Position numbers and translations under genes: made by a program | Part shown: positions 18,364 to 26,957 of the stretch, piece after piece | How the letters are laid out: each line of letters begins with the position of its first letter | Position numbering within the stretch: the stretch's first letter is position 1 | Notes under the pieces: generated by a model | The model's database searches: none | Told to the model about the DNA's origin: nothing | What the model saw: the letters and a program-made list of their open reading frames with translations, nothing else | NCBI GenBank assembly: GCA_947472885.1 | Contig: CANJBX010000005.1 | Location: forward strand, 1-64,000 | DNA length: 64,000 nucleotides | Origin: Hyphomicrobiaceae bacterium | GTDB taxonomy: Bacteria; Pseudomonadota; Alphaproteobacteria; Rhizobiales; Xanthobacteraceae | Direction: 5' to 3'

Positions 18364-18416
18364 ACCTCTCCCCAGTGGGGAGAGGTCGGCCGCGCAGCGG
18401 CCGGGTGAGGGGGATG
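18364..18416. repeat. Left inverted repeat of the DUF559 cassette
   Basis: About 53 bases: hairpin CCTCTCCCC AGT GGGGAGAGG, then a GC-rich hairpin (GGCCGC-GCA-GCGGCC), then GGGTGAGGGGG running into ATG. It matches the reverse complement of 18765-18816 almost throughout. Its inner end supplies the GAGGGGG that acts as ribosome binding site for the DUF559 gene. Confidence 0.85.
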
Positions 18417-18758
18417 GACTGGTTCAAGCGGAAAGCGCGCAAGCTGCGTGCATCCCAGACCAGCGCCGAAGCGCGGCTCTGGCAGGCGCTGCGCAACCGG
18501 CGAATGGCACGCTGGAAATTCCGGCGGCAACATTCCATTGATCGATACATCGTCGATTTCGTTTCATTGGAAGGCAAACTGATAGTCGAAGTCGATGGCG
18601 CAACCCACGGCACAGATGCCGAAGTTAAACGCGACGCCGAACGAACACATTTGATCGAGACGCTCGGATTCCTGATCGTCCGTGTCACCAATACTGACGT
18701 ATATGAAAATCTCGATGGCGTGCTGGAGATGATCGACCAGACCTTGCGGCCCGATTGA
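18414..18758 (+). CDS. DUF559 family (Vsr-like endonuclease fold) protein
   Basis: A 114-residue protein with MDWFKRKARKLRASQTSAE at the start, then LWQALRNRR, KFRRQHSIDRYIVDFV and LIVEVDGATH, the typical DUF559 pattern related to very-short-patch-repair and restriction-like nucleases (D..V..E.DG). The start is the ATG at 18414, directly after GGGTGAGGGGG. The 453-aa ORF listed from 17397 in this frame is a read-through over antisense trpA. It lies antisense between trpB and trpA, flanked by inverted copies of one palindromic repeat, which suggests it came in as a cassette. Its natural role is unknown; a repeat-associated nuclease is an inference. Confidence 0.85.
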   Translation: MDWFKRKARKLRASQTSAEARLWQALRNRRMARWKFRRQHSIDRYIVDFVSLEGKLIVEVDGATHGTDAEVKRDAERTHLIETLGFLIVRVTNTDVYENLDGVLEMIDQTLRPD

Positions 18759-18764
18759 GAACAG

Positions 18765-18816
18765 CATCCCCTCACCCGCGCGCTGCGCGCGCGACCTCTC
18801 CCCGCCGGGGAGAGGT
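18765..18816. repeat. Right inverted repeat of the DUF559 cassette
   Basis: Starts CATCCCCTCACCCGCG and ends with hairpin CCTCTCCCC GCC GGGGAGAGG. It is an inverted near-copy of 18364-18416, including a GAGGGGATG that faces inwards. Together the two copies bound 453 bases. I see no clear target-site duplication at the outer edges. Confidence 0.85.
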
Positions 18817-18849
18817 AATCCGAGTGCGCGGCAAATTTATGCACCACAC

Positions 18850-20067
18850 TCATTGGCCCTTCTTCTCCAGATACTGTTCCACGCTTGCGAGATCCTTGTC
18901 GCCGCGGCCGGACATATTGACCACCATGATGTGATCCTTCGGCAGCGCCGGCGCGCGCTTGATGACGCCCGCCAGCGCATGGGCGGTTTCGAGCGCCGGG
19001 ATGATGCCTTCAAGCTTGGAGCAAAGCTGGAACGCCGCCACCGCTTCATCGTCGGTCGCGGACATGAACTGCACCCGGCCCATGTCATGCAGCCAGGAAT
19101 GCTCAGGCCCGACGCCCGGATAATCGAGGCCAGCGGAAATCGAATGGCCTTCGTTGATCTGGCCGTCAGGGTCCATCAGCAGATAGGTGCGGTTGCCGTG
19201 CAGCACGCCGGGCCGCCCGCCCGCAATGGACGCCGCATGCAGGCCCGTGAGGCCATATCCCGCCGCTTCGACGCCGACGATCTCGACGGAACGGTCATCG
19301 AGGAACGGATGGAACAGGCCCATCGCATTGGAGCCGCCGCCGATACAGGCGATCAGCGAATCCGGCAGGCGGCCTTCCGCCTTCATCATCTGCTCTCTGG
19401 TCTCGTTGCCGATCACACACTGGAAATCGCGCACCATCATCGGATAGGGATGCGGGCCCGCGACCGTGCCGATGCAATAGAACGTATCGGCGACGTTCGT
19501 GACCCAGTCGCGCAGCGCCTCGTTCATCGCGTCCTTGAGCGTCTTCGCGCCGGACTCCACGGGGCGCACTTCCGCGCCGAGGATCTGCATGCGCATGACG
19601 TTCGGCTTCTGCCGCTCGACATCGACCGCGCCCATATAAACTACACACGGCAGGCCGAACTTGGCGCACAGCGTTGCGGTCGCGACGCCATGCATGCCCG
19701 CGCCGGTTTCCGCGATGATGCGCGGCTTTTTCATGCGGCGCGCCAGCATGATCTGGCCCAGCACATTGTTCACCTTGTGCGCGCCGGTGTGGTTTAGCTC
19801 TTCGCGCTTCATGTAGATTTTTGCGCCGCCCAGATGCTGCGTCAGACGCTCGGCGTAATAGAGCGGCGACGGACGGCCGACATAGGTCGCGAGATGGCCG
19901 TCCATTTCCTTTTTGAACGCCGGGTCGGCCTTGGCCTCGGCATAGGTCTTTTCCAGATCGAGGATCAGCGGCATCAGCGTTTCGGCAACAAAGCGTCCGC
20001 CGAAATTGCCGAAGTGCCCGAGCTCGTCCGGGCCGGTGCGGTAGGAATTGGGCTGCTGGACGGTCAT
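18850..20067 (-). CDS. trpB: Tryptophan synthase beta chain
   Basis: A 405-residue PLP enzyme that condenses indole and serine. The PLP lysine is in [13 protein letters not shown], followed by [14 protein letters not shown], and the phosphate-binding loop is [13 protein letters not shown]. Length and motifs are normal. Its ATG overlaps the trpF stop by four bases, so the two are translationally coupled; downstream the operon is interrupted by the DUF559 cassette before trpA. Confidence 0.97.
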   Translation of the reverse strand: MTVQQPNSYRTGPDELGHFGNFGGRFVAETLMPLILDLEKTYAEAKADPAFKKEMDGHLATYVGRPSPLYYAERLTQHLGGAKIYMKREELNHTGAHKVNNVLGQIMLARRMKKPRIIAETGAGMHGVATATLCAKFGLPCVVYMGAVDVERQKPNVMRMQILGAEVRPVESGAKTLKDAMNEALRDWVTNVADTFYCIGTVAGPHPYPMMVRDFQCVIGNETREQMMKAEGRLPDSLIACIGGGSNAMGLFHPFLDDRSVEIVGVEAAGYGLTGLHAASIAGGRPGVLHGNRTYLLMDPDGQINEGHSISAGLDYPGVGPEHSWLHDMGRVQFMSATDDEAVAAFQLCSKLEGIIPALETAHALAGVIKRAPALPKDHIMVVNMSGRGDKDLASVEQYLEKKGQ

Positions 20068-20729
20068 GCGTTACTCATCATCGTGGTGGCGGCTTCACGC
20101 GCGGCGCGGATGAAAGCGCGAATTTTATCGGCGTCTTTTTCACCCGGCGCACGCTCGACGCCGGAGGATACATCGACGCCGGGCGCGTGCGTAATCCGCA
20201 GCGCCTCCGCGACATTGTCCGGCGTCAACCCGCCCGACAGCATGTAGGGCAAGGCGAGGTCTAGATTCTCCAGAAGGTGCCAGTCGAACGGCATGCCGAG
20301 GCCGCCCGGCCGCGTCGCATCCTTTGGCGCGCGCGCATCGAACAGGATGCGGTCGGCGGCGTTCAGGTAAGGCGTGACGGCGGCGAGGTCGCTCCCGGTT
20401 TCGACCGCAAGCGCCTTCATCACCGGCAGCTTGAATTTAGTCTTGATGGCGGCGACCCGCTCCGGCGTTTCCTTGCCGTGGAGTTGCAGCAGGTCCGGCG
20501 ACAGCGCCGCGACGATTTCAGCGAGCAGTGCATCGTCCGCATCGACGGTGAGCGCGACCTTTCCGGCGCGGCCCTTCACGCGCGCGCCGAGCGCGCCAGC
20601 AGCATCAATCGAAAGATTGCGCGGCGACGGCGGGAAAAACACGAAGCCGACCATGTCCGCACCCGCATCGAGCGCGACATCGAGGGTTTCCGGCGTCTTG
20701 AGGCCGCAGATTTTGACGATCAGAGACAT
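20064..20729 (-). CDS. trpF: Phosphoribosylanthranilate isomerase
   Basis: A 221-residue TIM barrel for the Amadori rearrangement in tryptophan synthesis, with [20 protein letters not shown] (catalytic Cys), [13 protein letters not shown] and a C-terminal GVDVSSGVE phosphate site. The start at 20729 (MSLIVKICG) is chosen because AAGGG lies about five bases upstream and this is the family N-terminus; the ORF track start at 20846 would run through a palindromic repeat. It is first in the trpFBA-accD-folC group. Confidence 0.95.
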   Translation of the reverse strand: MSLIVKICGLKTPETLDVALDAGADMVGFVFFPPSPRNLSIDAAGALGARVKGRAGKVALTVDADDALLAEIVAALSPDLLQLHGKETPERVAAIKTKFKLPVMKALAVETGSDLAAVTPYLNAADRILFDARAPKDATRPGGLGMPFDWHLLENLDLALPYMLSGGLTPDNVAEALRITHAPGVDVSSGVERAPGEKDADKIRAFIRAAREAATTMMSNA

Positions 20730-20738
20730 ATTACCCTT

Positions 20739-20788
20739 GCGCATGATCTGATCCGAAAACCGGCGACCACTTTTCGGGATCATGCGCC
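20739..20788. repeat. Palindromic repeat (GATCCGAAAACCGG type) in the trpF leader
   Basis: GCGCATGATCTGATCCGAAAACCGG is followed by a mirrored CACTTTTCGGGATCATGCGCC. The arms GCGCATGATC / GATCATGCGC and CCGAAAA / TTTTCGG can pair into a hairpin. This is a very common intergenic repeat of rhizobial genomes. It ends about ten bases before the trpF start codon, so it would be in the trpF 5' leader if the promoter is upstream. Confidence 0.75.
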
Positions 20789-20873
20789 GGTTTATACCCT
20801 GCCCGGCCGGTTTTGTCTTGTCTGGCTTTGGCGCAGGGCTTCCCACTTACTGCATTGATATAACTAGGATATT

Positions 20874-21830
20874 TCAGACTTTAAGGCGCTGCCAGACCAG
20901 CATCGCTGCCGCCAGGTCTTCCAGCGCCGTACCGACCGACTTGAACAGCGTGATCTCGTCTGCCGATGTGCGGCCCCTGGCCGTACCTCGGGTGAGGCCA
21001 AAGAGGTCGCCCTGCACCTGATCGAGCCGCAGCGCACCCGTTTGCAACGGCTGCACGATGTCGCCGCCCTCTTTGGTCGCGCCGGCCATCGTATCGACGA
21101 ACACTCGCGCGCGGGAAACCGCCGCATCGTCCGACTCGCGCATGCCGGGCCGGAAGGCGCCAACGAGATCGAGGTGCACGCCGGGCCTGAGCCATGCACC
21201 GCGCACGAGCGGTTCATTCGACAGTGTCGCGCAGGATACGATATCGGCGTCGCGTACCGCCTGCTCGAGATCGTCCGTCACCGTGACACGCACGCCGGGC
21301 AGCGCGAGTTGCTTCGCCAGCGCATCCGCCCTGGCGCGCGTGCGATTCCACAAGGTCACGCGCGAGATCGGCCGCACGCAGCAATGCGCCCGCACGAGAT
21401 GCGGTGCCAGCGCGCCGGCACCCACCATGACGAGATGGGCTACATCCTCACGCGCGAGATATTTTGCCGCCAGCGCGGAAGCAGACGCCGTGCGCCACGC
21501 GGTCAGCGCCGTGCCGTCCATCACCGCCAGCGGTGCGCCGGTGTCGCCCTGCATCAGGACATAACTGCCGTAAACCGAAGGCCGCGAACTGGCGCGGTTA
21601 TCGGGAAACACCGACACGATCTTGCAGCCCAGATATCGCGGGCCACCGTGGGTCGCCCTGTCGGTCCAGGCCGGCATCAGCAGCAGCGTGGCATCGCGAC
21701 CCGCTTGCGGAATCGTGTGGTGATGGCGCAGCGGCACGGTAATGTCGGCGCGGAACGCTTCCGCCAGCGCGGCGATCAGCGTGTCGTAACTCAGTGCGGC
21801 GTCGATTTCCTCCGCACTGATGCTGCGCAT
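20874..21830 (-). CDS. Ornithine cyclodeaminase / mu-crystallin family protein
   Basis: A 318-residue NAD(P)-binding protein with the family's order: a substrate region near ATLLLMPAW and LGCKIVSVFPDN, then ALTAWRTASASALAAKYLA, then Rossmann motif VMVGAGALAPHL and a C-terminal DEITLFKSVGTALEDLAAA. Members include ornithine cyclodeaminase, alanine dehydrogenase and ketimine reductases, so the reaction is not fixed. It lies between lapA and trpF on the same strand, with eight bases to lapA. Confidence 0.85.
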   Translation of the reverse strand: MRSISAEEIDAALSYDTLIAALAEAFRADITVPLRHHHTIPQAGRDATLLLMPAWTDRATHGGPRYLGCKIVSVFPDNRASSRPSVYGSYVLMQGDTGAPLAVMDGTALTAWRTASASALAAKYLAREDVAHLVMVGAGALAPHLVRAHCCVRPISRVTLWNRTRARADALAKQLALPGVRVTVTDDLEQAVRDADIVSCATLSNEPLVRGAWLRPGVHLDLVGAFRPGMRESDDAAVSRARVFVDTMAGATKEGGDIVQPLQTGALRLDQVQGDLFGLTRGTARGRTSADEITLFKSVGTALEDLAAAMLVWQRLKV

Positions 21831-21838
21831 GGATGATT

Positions 21839-22204
21839 CTACGCTGCCGGAGGGTGCATCAGCCTGGGCTGTTCAACGCGCGACAATGCCGCTGCTTCCG
21901 CCATTTCAGCGCGCCGCCGAAGTTGCTCATTATCATTGCGCAGCTTGCGGGTCTCCGCGTCGAGCGTGCGTGCCGCCCGCCGCCAGTGGGATTGCTTCAG
22001 CCACGTCGCAATGCCGCCGAGGATCACGCCGACGATCACCAGCGCAAAGGAGAGCGCGAACAGCGGCGCCTGGAAATTCAGCGCCGTCGCGGAAATGCCG
22101 AAGGGATCGAGGGTAAAGGCGACCGTCTGCCGGTTCGCGACCGCGAAGGCAACAATCAGCAACGCAAGCGGAATGAGAATAATGGCGCGGAAGAGATTAC
22201 GCAT
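21839..22204 (-). CDS. LapA-domain (DUF1049) inner membrane protein
   Basis: A 121-residue protein with two N-terminal membrane helices (IILIPLALLIVAFAVANRQ and LFALSFALVIVGVILGGIATWL) and a charged coiled tail (RTLDAETRKLRNDNEQLRRRAE). This is the layout of LapA (YciS), which in enterobacteria helps adjust LPS synthesis through LapB/FtsH. Its place next to ihfB and before trpF is a known alphaproteobacterial order. No LapB partner is seen in the window. Confidence 0.8.
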   Translation of the reverse strand: MRNLFRAIILIPLALLIVAFAVANRQTVAFTLDPFGISATALNFQAPLFALSFALVIVGVILGGIATWLKQSHWRRAARTLDAETRKLRNDNEQLRRRAEMAEAAALSRVEQPRLMHPPAA

Positions 22205-22220
22205 GGATTGCCCATTCTTT

Positions 22221-22260
22221 TCCCGGACGCGCTTCGCGCGCGATGCGCGCTCGTCCGGAA
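22221..22260. repeat. Palindromic repeat (CCCGGACG...CGTCCGG type)
   Basis: TCCCGGACGCGCTTCGCGCG with a mirrored GCGCGCTCGTCCGG forms a GC-rich hairpin between lapA and ihfB. Related copies occur at 31571-31622 and 31723-31763. It may also act as a terminator or mRNA-stabilising structure for ihfB. Confidence 0.6.
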
Positions 22261-22303
22261 CACGAGAGCTATATGCGGAGCAGCCAGAAAGCCACGCGGC
22301 GAC

Positions 22304-22594
22304 TTACGCTTCCGCCGTCGTGTTCAGCCGCTCGCGCATTTCCTTGCCGGTCTTGAAGAACGGCACATGCTTCTTGTCGACCGAAACATGCGCACCAGTG
22401 CGCGGGTTGCGGCCGGTGCGGGCCGGACGGTTCTTGACCGAGAAGGCGCCGAAGCCGCGCAACTCGACCCGATCGCCGCGCGCCAGCGCATCGACGATCT
22501 CGCCGAAGATGGCGTTGACGATATTTTCGACGTCACGCTGATAAAGGTGCGGATTCTGTGCCGCGACGCGCTGTACGAGTTCTGATTTAATCAT
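22304..22594 (-). CDS. ihfB: Integration host factor subunit beta
   Basis: A 96-residue HU/IHF DNA-bending protein: [21 protein letters not shown] at the start, then [20 protein letters not shown] and the [10 protein letters not shown] arm with the intercalating proline. The start at 22594 fits the family; the ORF track adds 18 upstream residues. IHF helps sigma-54 activators contact promoters, which may matter for the nas operon promoter here. It follows sppA on the same strand by about 80 bases. Confidence 0.95.
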   Translation of the reverse strand: MIKSELVQRVAAQNPHLYQRDVENIVNAIFGEIVDALARGDRVELRGFGAFSVKNRPARTGRNPRTGAHVSVDKKHVPFFKTGKEMRERLNTTAEA

Positions 22595-22675
22595 CTGTCG
22601 TCGCCGTTTGCCTTGAGGCCCTGTTGTCTGCCGCGCGAACCTGCCCAAGCCGGAAATATGCGGCAGTGCACATAG

Positions 22676-23662
22676 TTAGTCACGGGACAGAGGGTGCCAA
22701 AGCGCCAACAGGCCGTCAAGGTTCAGTCGGTCGAGAGTTTGCAGCGCCCCGGCCCCGGCGAACCGCTGGGCCAGCGACTTCAGGCCCATGGAATCGAGCA
22801 AGGCCGCCATCCCGAGGTGCAGGAACGACAGGTCGCTGAAACGGTCCTTGAGCTGCCAATCGCGAACCGGGGTTTTTTCTTCGATGCCCTTGGTGGCAAG
22901 CCAGGCCACGGCGGTTTTCTCGTCACCGATCTCGTCGATCAGCCGCAGGTCCACGGACTGCCGGCCGGTGAACACGCGGCCGTCCGCCACGCGATCCAGT
23001 GCCGCGCCGTCGAGCTTGCGGCGGTCGCCGACCATGCCCTTGAACCAGTCGTAGCTGTCGCGCACCAGCGCCTCGATGGCGGCGCGCGCTTCCGGGCTCG
23101 TCGGCTCGAAGCTGTTGGGCGCGGCCTTGAGCGGCGAGGACTTGATCTCCTCGACCTTCACACCGACGGTTTTCATCAGCTCGGTGAAATTCGGGTACTG
23201 GAAGAGGACGCCGATGGAGCCGACCAGCGAGGTCTTCTGCGCGACGATGTGGTCGGCCGCGAGCGCAGCGATGTAGCCGCCCGATGCTGCAAGGCCATCG
23301 ACCACGATGACGGTCGGCTTCGCCTGCGCGACCTGACGCAGCGCATTGTGGAGTTGTTCGGAGCCTGCCGTGGTGCCGCCGGGGCTGTCGATATGAACGA
23401 TCACGCCCTTGGCCTGCGACTTCGCAAGCCGCTCCAGCGCCTCGACGCGGTCGGTGTTGCCCTGGATGATGCCGGAAATGGTGACGCGGGCGATAAAACC
23501 GCTCGTCGTCAGGCTGCTGACGTTGCTGCCGCCTCTACCGAGGAATGCGAAAGCCCCGCCGCCAACGGCGACCAGCGCGATCACAACGGCAAGGACGCGC
23601 CAGCGGGTGAGTTTGCGCCGCAGCCGGCGCTGGTCAACGATTGAGTCTGCGTCGAGCGGCAT
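22676..23662 (-). CDS. sppA: Signal peptide peptidase SppA (short form)
   Basis: A 328-residue membrane protease with one N-terminal transmembrane segment (about residues 20-44, VLAVVIALVAVGGGAFAFLG). The Ser/Lys dyad is visible as VDGLAASGGYIAAL (Ser) and SSPLKAAPNSF (Lys). It degrades cleaved signal peptides in the membrane. The length matches the single-domain SppA of alphaproteobacteria, not the double-length E. coli form. It follows rpsA on the same strand but a terminator separates them. Confidence 0.93.
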   Translation of the reverse strand: MPLDADSIVDQRRLRRKLTRWRVLAVVIALVAVGGGAFAFLGRGGSNVSSLTTSGFIARVTISGIIQGNTDRVEALERLAKSQAKGVIVHIDSPGGTTAGSEQLHNALRQVAQAKPTVIVVDGLAASGGYIAALAADHIVAQKTSLVGSIGVLFQYPNFTELMKTVGVKVEEIKSSPLKAAPNSFEPTSPEARAAIEALVRDSYDWFKGMVGDRRKLDGAALDRVADGRVFTGRQSVDLRLIDEIGDEKTAVAWLATKGIEEKTPVRDWQLKDRFSDLSFLHLGMAALLDSMGLKSLAQRFAGAGALQTLDRLNLDGLLALWHPLSRD

Positions 23663-23684
23663 AGATCAAGTTCTCCATTACGCC

Positions 23685-23719
23685 GAAACAAACCCCGGAC
23701 GCGGCGAACCGCGTCCGGG
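23685..23719 (-). terminator. Rho-independent terminator after rpsA
   Basis: On the - strand an 11-bp stem CCCGGACGCGG / CCGCGTCCGGG with a TTCG tetraloop is followed by GTTTGTTT. It lies between the rpsA stop and the sppA start, so sppA probably has its own promoter or depends on read-through. Confidence 0.8.
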
Positions 23720-23737
23720 TATTGGATGGATAAAGGC

Positions 23738-25462
23738 TTACTCGTCGTCCTTCTCGGCGCGCTTGAGCGCGTGACCGAGAATGTCGCCCAAGGTAGCACC
23801 CGAGTCGGACGAGCCGTATTGAGCGATGGCGTCCTTCTCTTCGGCAACTTCGAGCGCGCGGATCGAGACCTGCACCTTCTGCGCCTTGCGGTCGAACAGG
23901 GTGACGCGGGCATCGACCTTCTGACCGACTGCGTAACGCTCGGGCCGCTGTTCTTCGCGGTCACGGGCGATTTCAGAACGCTTGATGAAGGCCATGAGTT
24001 CGGTGCCGACGATCTTCACATCGAGGCCGGTTTCCTTGACCTCGACGACTTCGCAGGTCACGACCGCGCCCTTCTTGAGATCGCCCGAAGCGCCGCCGGT
24101 ATCCGCGAAGGGATCGCCGGAAAGCTGCTTCACGCCGAGCGAAATACGCTCCTTCTCGACATCGACGTCGAGCACCACGGCCTTGACCATGTCGCCCTTC
24201 TTGTATTCCTCGATGACCTGTTCGCCCGGACGCTTCCAGTCGAGGTCGGAGAGGTGGACCATGCCGTCGATGTCGCCGTCGAGGCCGAGGAACAGGCCGA
24301 ATTCGGTCTTGTTCTTGACTTCGCCTTCGACATTGGTGCCCGGCGGATACTTCTCGACGAACACTTCCCACGGATTGCGCATGATCTGCTTGAGACCGAG
24401 CGAGATGCGGCGCTTGACCGGATCGACTTCCAGGATCTGGACTTCGATTTCCTGCGAGGTCGAGACGATCTTGCCGGGGTGAACGTTCTTCTTGGTCCAC
24501 GACATTTCCGAGACGTGGATCAGGCCTTCGATGCCCGGCTCCAGTTCGACGAACGCGCCGTAGTCGGTGATGTTGGTGACACGGCCCTTCATGCGCATGC
24601 CAAGCGGATACTTGGCTTCGATGCCCTGCCACGGATCGGCCTGAAGCTGCTTCATGCCGAGCGAGATACGGTGCGTCTCGTGGTTGATCTTGACGATCTT
24701 GACCTTCACCTGCTGGCCGATGTTGAGCACTTCGGTCGGGTGATTGACGCGGCGCCACGCGATGTCGGTGACGTGCAGCAGGCCGTCGATGCCGCCGAGG
24801 TCAACGAACGCACCGTAGTCGGTGATGTTCTTGACGACGCCGTCGATGACCTGACCCTCCTCGAGGTTCTGGACGAGTTCCTGACGCTGTTCGGCGCGGG
24901 TCTCTTCGAGAACGGTACGACGCGACACCACGATGTTGCCGCGGCGGCGATCCATCTTGAGGATCTGGAACGGCTGGTTGACGTTCATCAGCGGGGTGAC
25001 GTCGCGGATCGGACGAATATCGACCTGCGAGCGCGGCAGGAACGCCACGGCGCCGTCGAGATCGACCGTGAAGCCGCCCTTGACCTGATTGAAGATGACG
25101 CCCGTGACCTTCTCGTTGGCGGTGAACGCCTTTTCGAGCTTGCCCCAGCTCTCTTCGCGGCGCGCCTTGTCGCGCGAGAGTACGGCCTCGCCGAGCGCGT
25201 TTTCGATGCGCTCGAGATAAACTTCGACTTCGTCGCCGACCTTGAGTTCGTTCGGACGGCCCGGAGCTGCGAATTCGCGCAACGCAACGCGGCCTTCCAT
25301 CTTCAGACCGACGTCGATGATCGCCATGTCCTTCTCGATGGCAACGATGATCCCCTTGACCACCGAACCTTCGTTGAGGCCGTTCGGGCCGCCGAAGGTT
25401 TCATCGAGCATTGCGGCGAAATCGTCGCGCGAGTTCTGTGCAGTAGCGGTAGCAGTAGCCAT
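23738..25462 (-). CDS. rpsA: 30S ribosomal protein S1
   Basis: A 574-residue protein with six S1 RNA-binding repeats, each with a GxVxxIxxYGAFVxL-like core (for example GVVKNITDYGAFVDLGG and GRVTNITDYGAFVELEP). It brings mRNA to the ribosome. The start at 25462 (MATATATAQNSRDDF) is preceded by GGAGACTAC, a good ribosome binding site; the ORF-track start at 25636 is too far upstream. In relatives it follows aroA-cmk, but here an antisense GNAT gene lies between cmk and rpsA. Confidence 0.97.
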   Translation of the reverse strand: MATATATAQNSRDDFAAMLDETFGGPNGLNEGSVVKGIIVAIEKDMAIIDVGLKMEGRVALREFAAPGRPNELKVGDEVEVYLERIENALGEAVLSRDKARREESWGKLEKAFTANEKVTGVIFNQVKGGFTVDLDGAVAFLPRSQVDIRPIRDVTPLMNVNQPFQILKMDRRRGNIVVSRRTVLEETRAEQRQELVQNLEEGQVIDGVVKNITDYGAFVDLGGIDGLLHVTDIAWRRVNHPTEVLNIGQQVKVKIVKINHETHRISLGMKQLQADPWQGIEAKYPLGMRMKGRVTNITDYGAFVELEPGIEGLIHVSEMSWTKKNVHPGKIVSTSQEIEVQILEVDPVKRRISLGLKQIMRNPWEVFVEKYPPGTNVEGEVKNKTEFGLFLGLDGDIDGMVHLSDLDWKRPGEQVIEEYKKGDMVKAVVLDVDVEKERISLGVKQLSGDPFADTGGASGDLKKGAVVTCEVVEVKETGLDVKIVGTELMAFIKRSEIARDREEQRPERYAVGQKVDARVTLFDRKAQKVQVSIRALEVAEEKDAIAQYGSSDSGATLGDILGHALKRAEKDDE

Positions 25463-25980
25463 GTAGTCTCCTGAAGCACCGGCGGTTGGTGTTGCGTTCC
25501 GAACGCGCGGGCTGAAAGCCCAGTGGGCTGTCAGCAACTGCCGATAAGCGGCAGGCCGGCGCAAAAGCCGAGCGATTGGAACGATGATTTTCCGGGGCGC
25601 GGCGGCGGGGCACAGGAGCGGGGCTTGGTCCTCCAACCGCGAGGGCTATACAAGCGCCTCGGCCCGCTCCGGCAGCCTCGACGATTTCGAGTAGCTCCGG
25701 ATCGCGCGGATATAGCCCTAGTGGGCCGTTCCGGCAAGCAAAAACCGCCGATTTAACGCCATTTGGCAGTCATTCAAGCGGAACCTGGTCCGGGCAATTT
25801 CCCTGTGAGGGAGCCCCGGACGATGCGGGTATCGCGAAAAGCCGGCTTATGACCAGGAACGGCCCCCCCTGAACGAGAGGGTATTGTTCATCGATGCATA
25901 AAACGCTTGCGGGCAACTGACATCACAAGATCATCGCTCTACGATCACGCCTGCCGAGGCATTTTACCAGGATTGCCCCC
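25463..25980. other. 518-base intergenic region between rpsA and the divergent GNAT gene
   Basis: No supportable gene is seen; the ORFs listed here are short and compositional. The part next to rpsA must hold its promoter and leader. GC falls around 25740-25930, where GNAT promoter elements could lie, but no clear -35/-10 pair stands out. CATTTTACCAGGATTGCCCCC just before 25981 has an AGGA that can serve as the GNAT ribosome binding site. Confidence 0.5.
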
Positions 25981-26883
25981 ATGCCCATCGTGTACCGGCC
26001 TGCCCGAGAGCAAGATCTGGCACCAGCCCAAGAGCTGGTGGTTCGCAGCGTTAACGACCTCACCGAACGGCATGGCTTTGGACCCATGGCATCGTTGCGT
26101 CCGACGCTGTTTCAGTCGTTTTCCCTGAAGGACGACCCCGACGGTCTGTGGGTGGCCGAGGATGCCGGTGAGATTCTCGGCTTTGCCTTCAGTTGGGTCT
26201 GTGGCGACCTGTGGTTCCTCGCGGAGCTGTTCGTGTCGCCCGATCATCAGGGCCGGGGCATTGGTCAGGAGTTACTGAAACGCACGTCGGATCATGCGCA
26301 GAAAAATGGCGCGATCCACAGGGCGCTGATCACCTTCACGTTCAATACCGTGTCGCAAGGTCTCTACATCCGGCACGGCATGTTTCCCCGGCTTCCACTT
26401 CATAATTTCAACGTCACGCGCGAGGTTTTGCTCAAGCGCTTGCCGGAAGCACAATTGCGCCATGCGCCGCTTGAGGACACCGCCTCACACTTGCAGAGCC
26501 TGGCCCACATCGACGCGCAAACCCTCGGAGTGTCACGCGCCAAGCATCACAGGCATCTGATCAATGAAAGCGGTTTGAACGGTGTCGCCTTTTACGCCGG
26601 GGACGATTGCGTCGGCTACGCCTACATTTCTCCGGGCGGTCATATCGGCCCGCTGGGCGTTACTCAGCCGGAGTTCATCGGCGCTGCATTCAAGACCGCA
26701 CTGCATCTGGCTGCACATAGCGGCAGCGCGAACATATCGGCGTTCATTCCCGGCACCAGCGACGCCACCCTTCGCATCGCCGTTGAACACGGGATGCGTA
26801 TTACGCTTCCGATGGTGCTGGTATCGACGCACGACTTTGGAAATTGGTCGCAGTATTTGCCCCGCAACCCGGGCTTCATGTAA
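25981..26883 (+). CDS. GNAT family N-acetyltransferase (two-module)
   Basis: A 300-residue protein. The N-terminal module (residues 1-150) has the acetyl-CoA motif PDHQGRGIGQELLKRT near residue 91 and the typical FTFNTVSQGLYIRHGMFPRL end (N..s..lY...GF). The C-terminal half looks like a second, degenerate acetyltransferase-like module without a clear Q-x-x-G-x-G loop. The substrate is unknown. It is antisense to and between cmk and rpsA, genes that are usually adjacent, so it is probably an insertion in this lineage. Confidence 0.85.
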   Translation: MPIVYRPAREQDLAPAQELVVRSVNDLTERHGFGPMASLRPTLFQSFSLKDDPDGLWVAEDAGEILGFAFSWVCGDLWFLAELFVSPDHQGRGIGQELLKRTSDHAQKNGAIHRALITFTFNTVSQGLYIRHGMFPRLPLHNFNVTREVLLKRLPEAQLRHAPLEDTASHLQSLAHIDAQTLGVSRAKHHRHLINESGLNGVAFYAGDDCVGYAYISPGGHIGPLGVTQPEFIGAAFKTALHLAAHSGSANISAFIPGTSDATLRIAVEHGMRITLPMVLVSTHDFGNWSQYLPRNPGFM

Positions 26884-26957
26884 TCGCGGCGTCTCCGCGC
26901 GTGGCGCTTATAGGTCCGGTTGAGGTCGGCAACGACCATTCCGTGGTAACGCGGCAA

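Noticed and set aside
17397-18758. 453-aa + strand ORF over trpA
   Set aside because: Only the last 114 residues (from 18414) are a real DUF559 protein; the rest is a read-through antisense to trpA in compositional frame.
23726-25474. 582-aa + strand ORF antisense to rpsA
   Set aside because: An artefact of GC-rich codon use in rpsA; the sequence is a repetitive Asp/Leu/Val-rich shadow with no family motifs.
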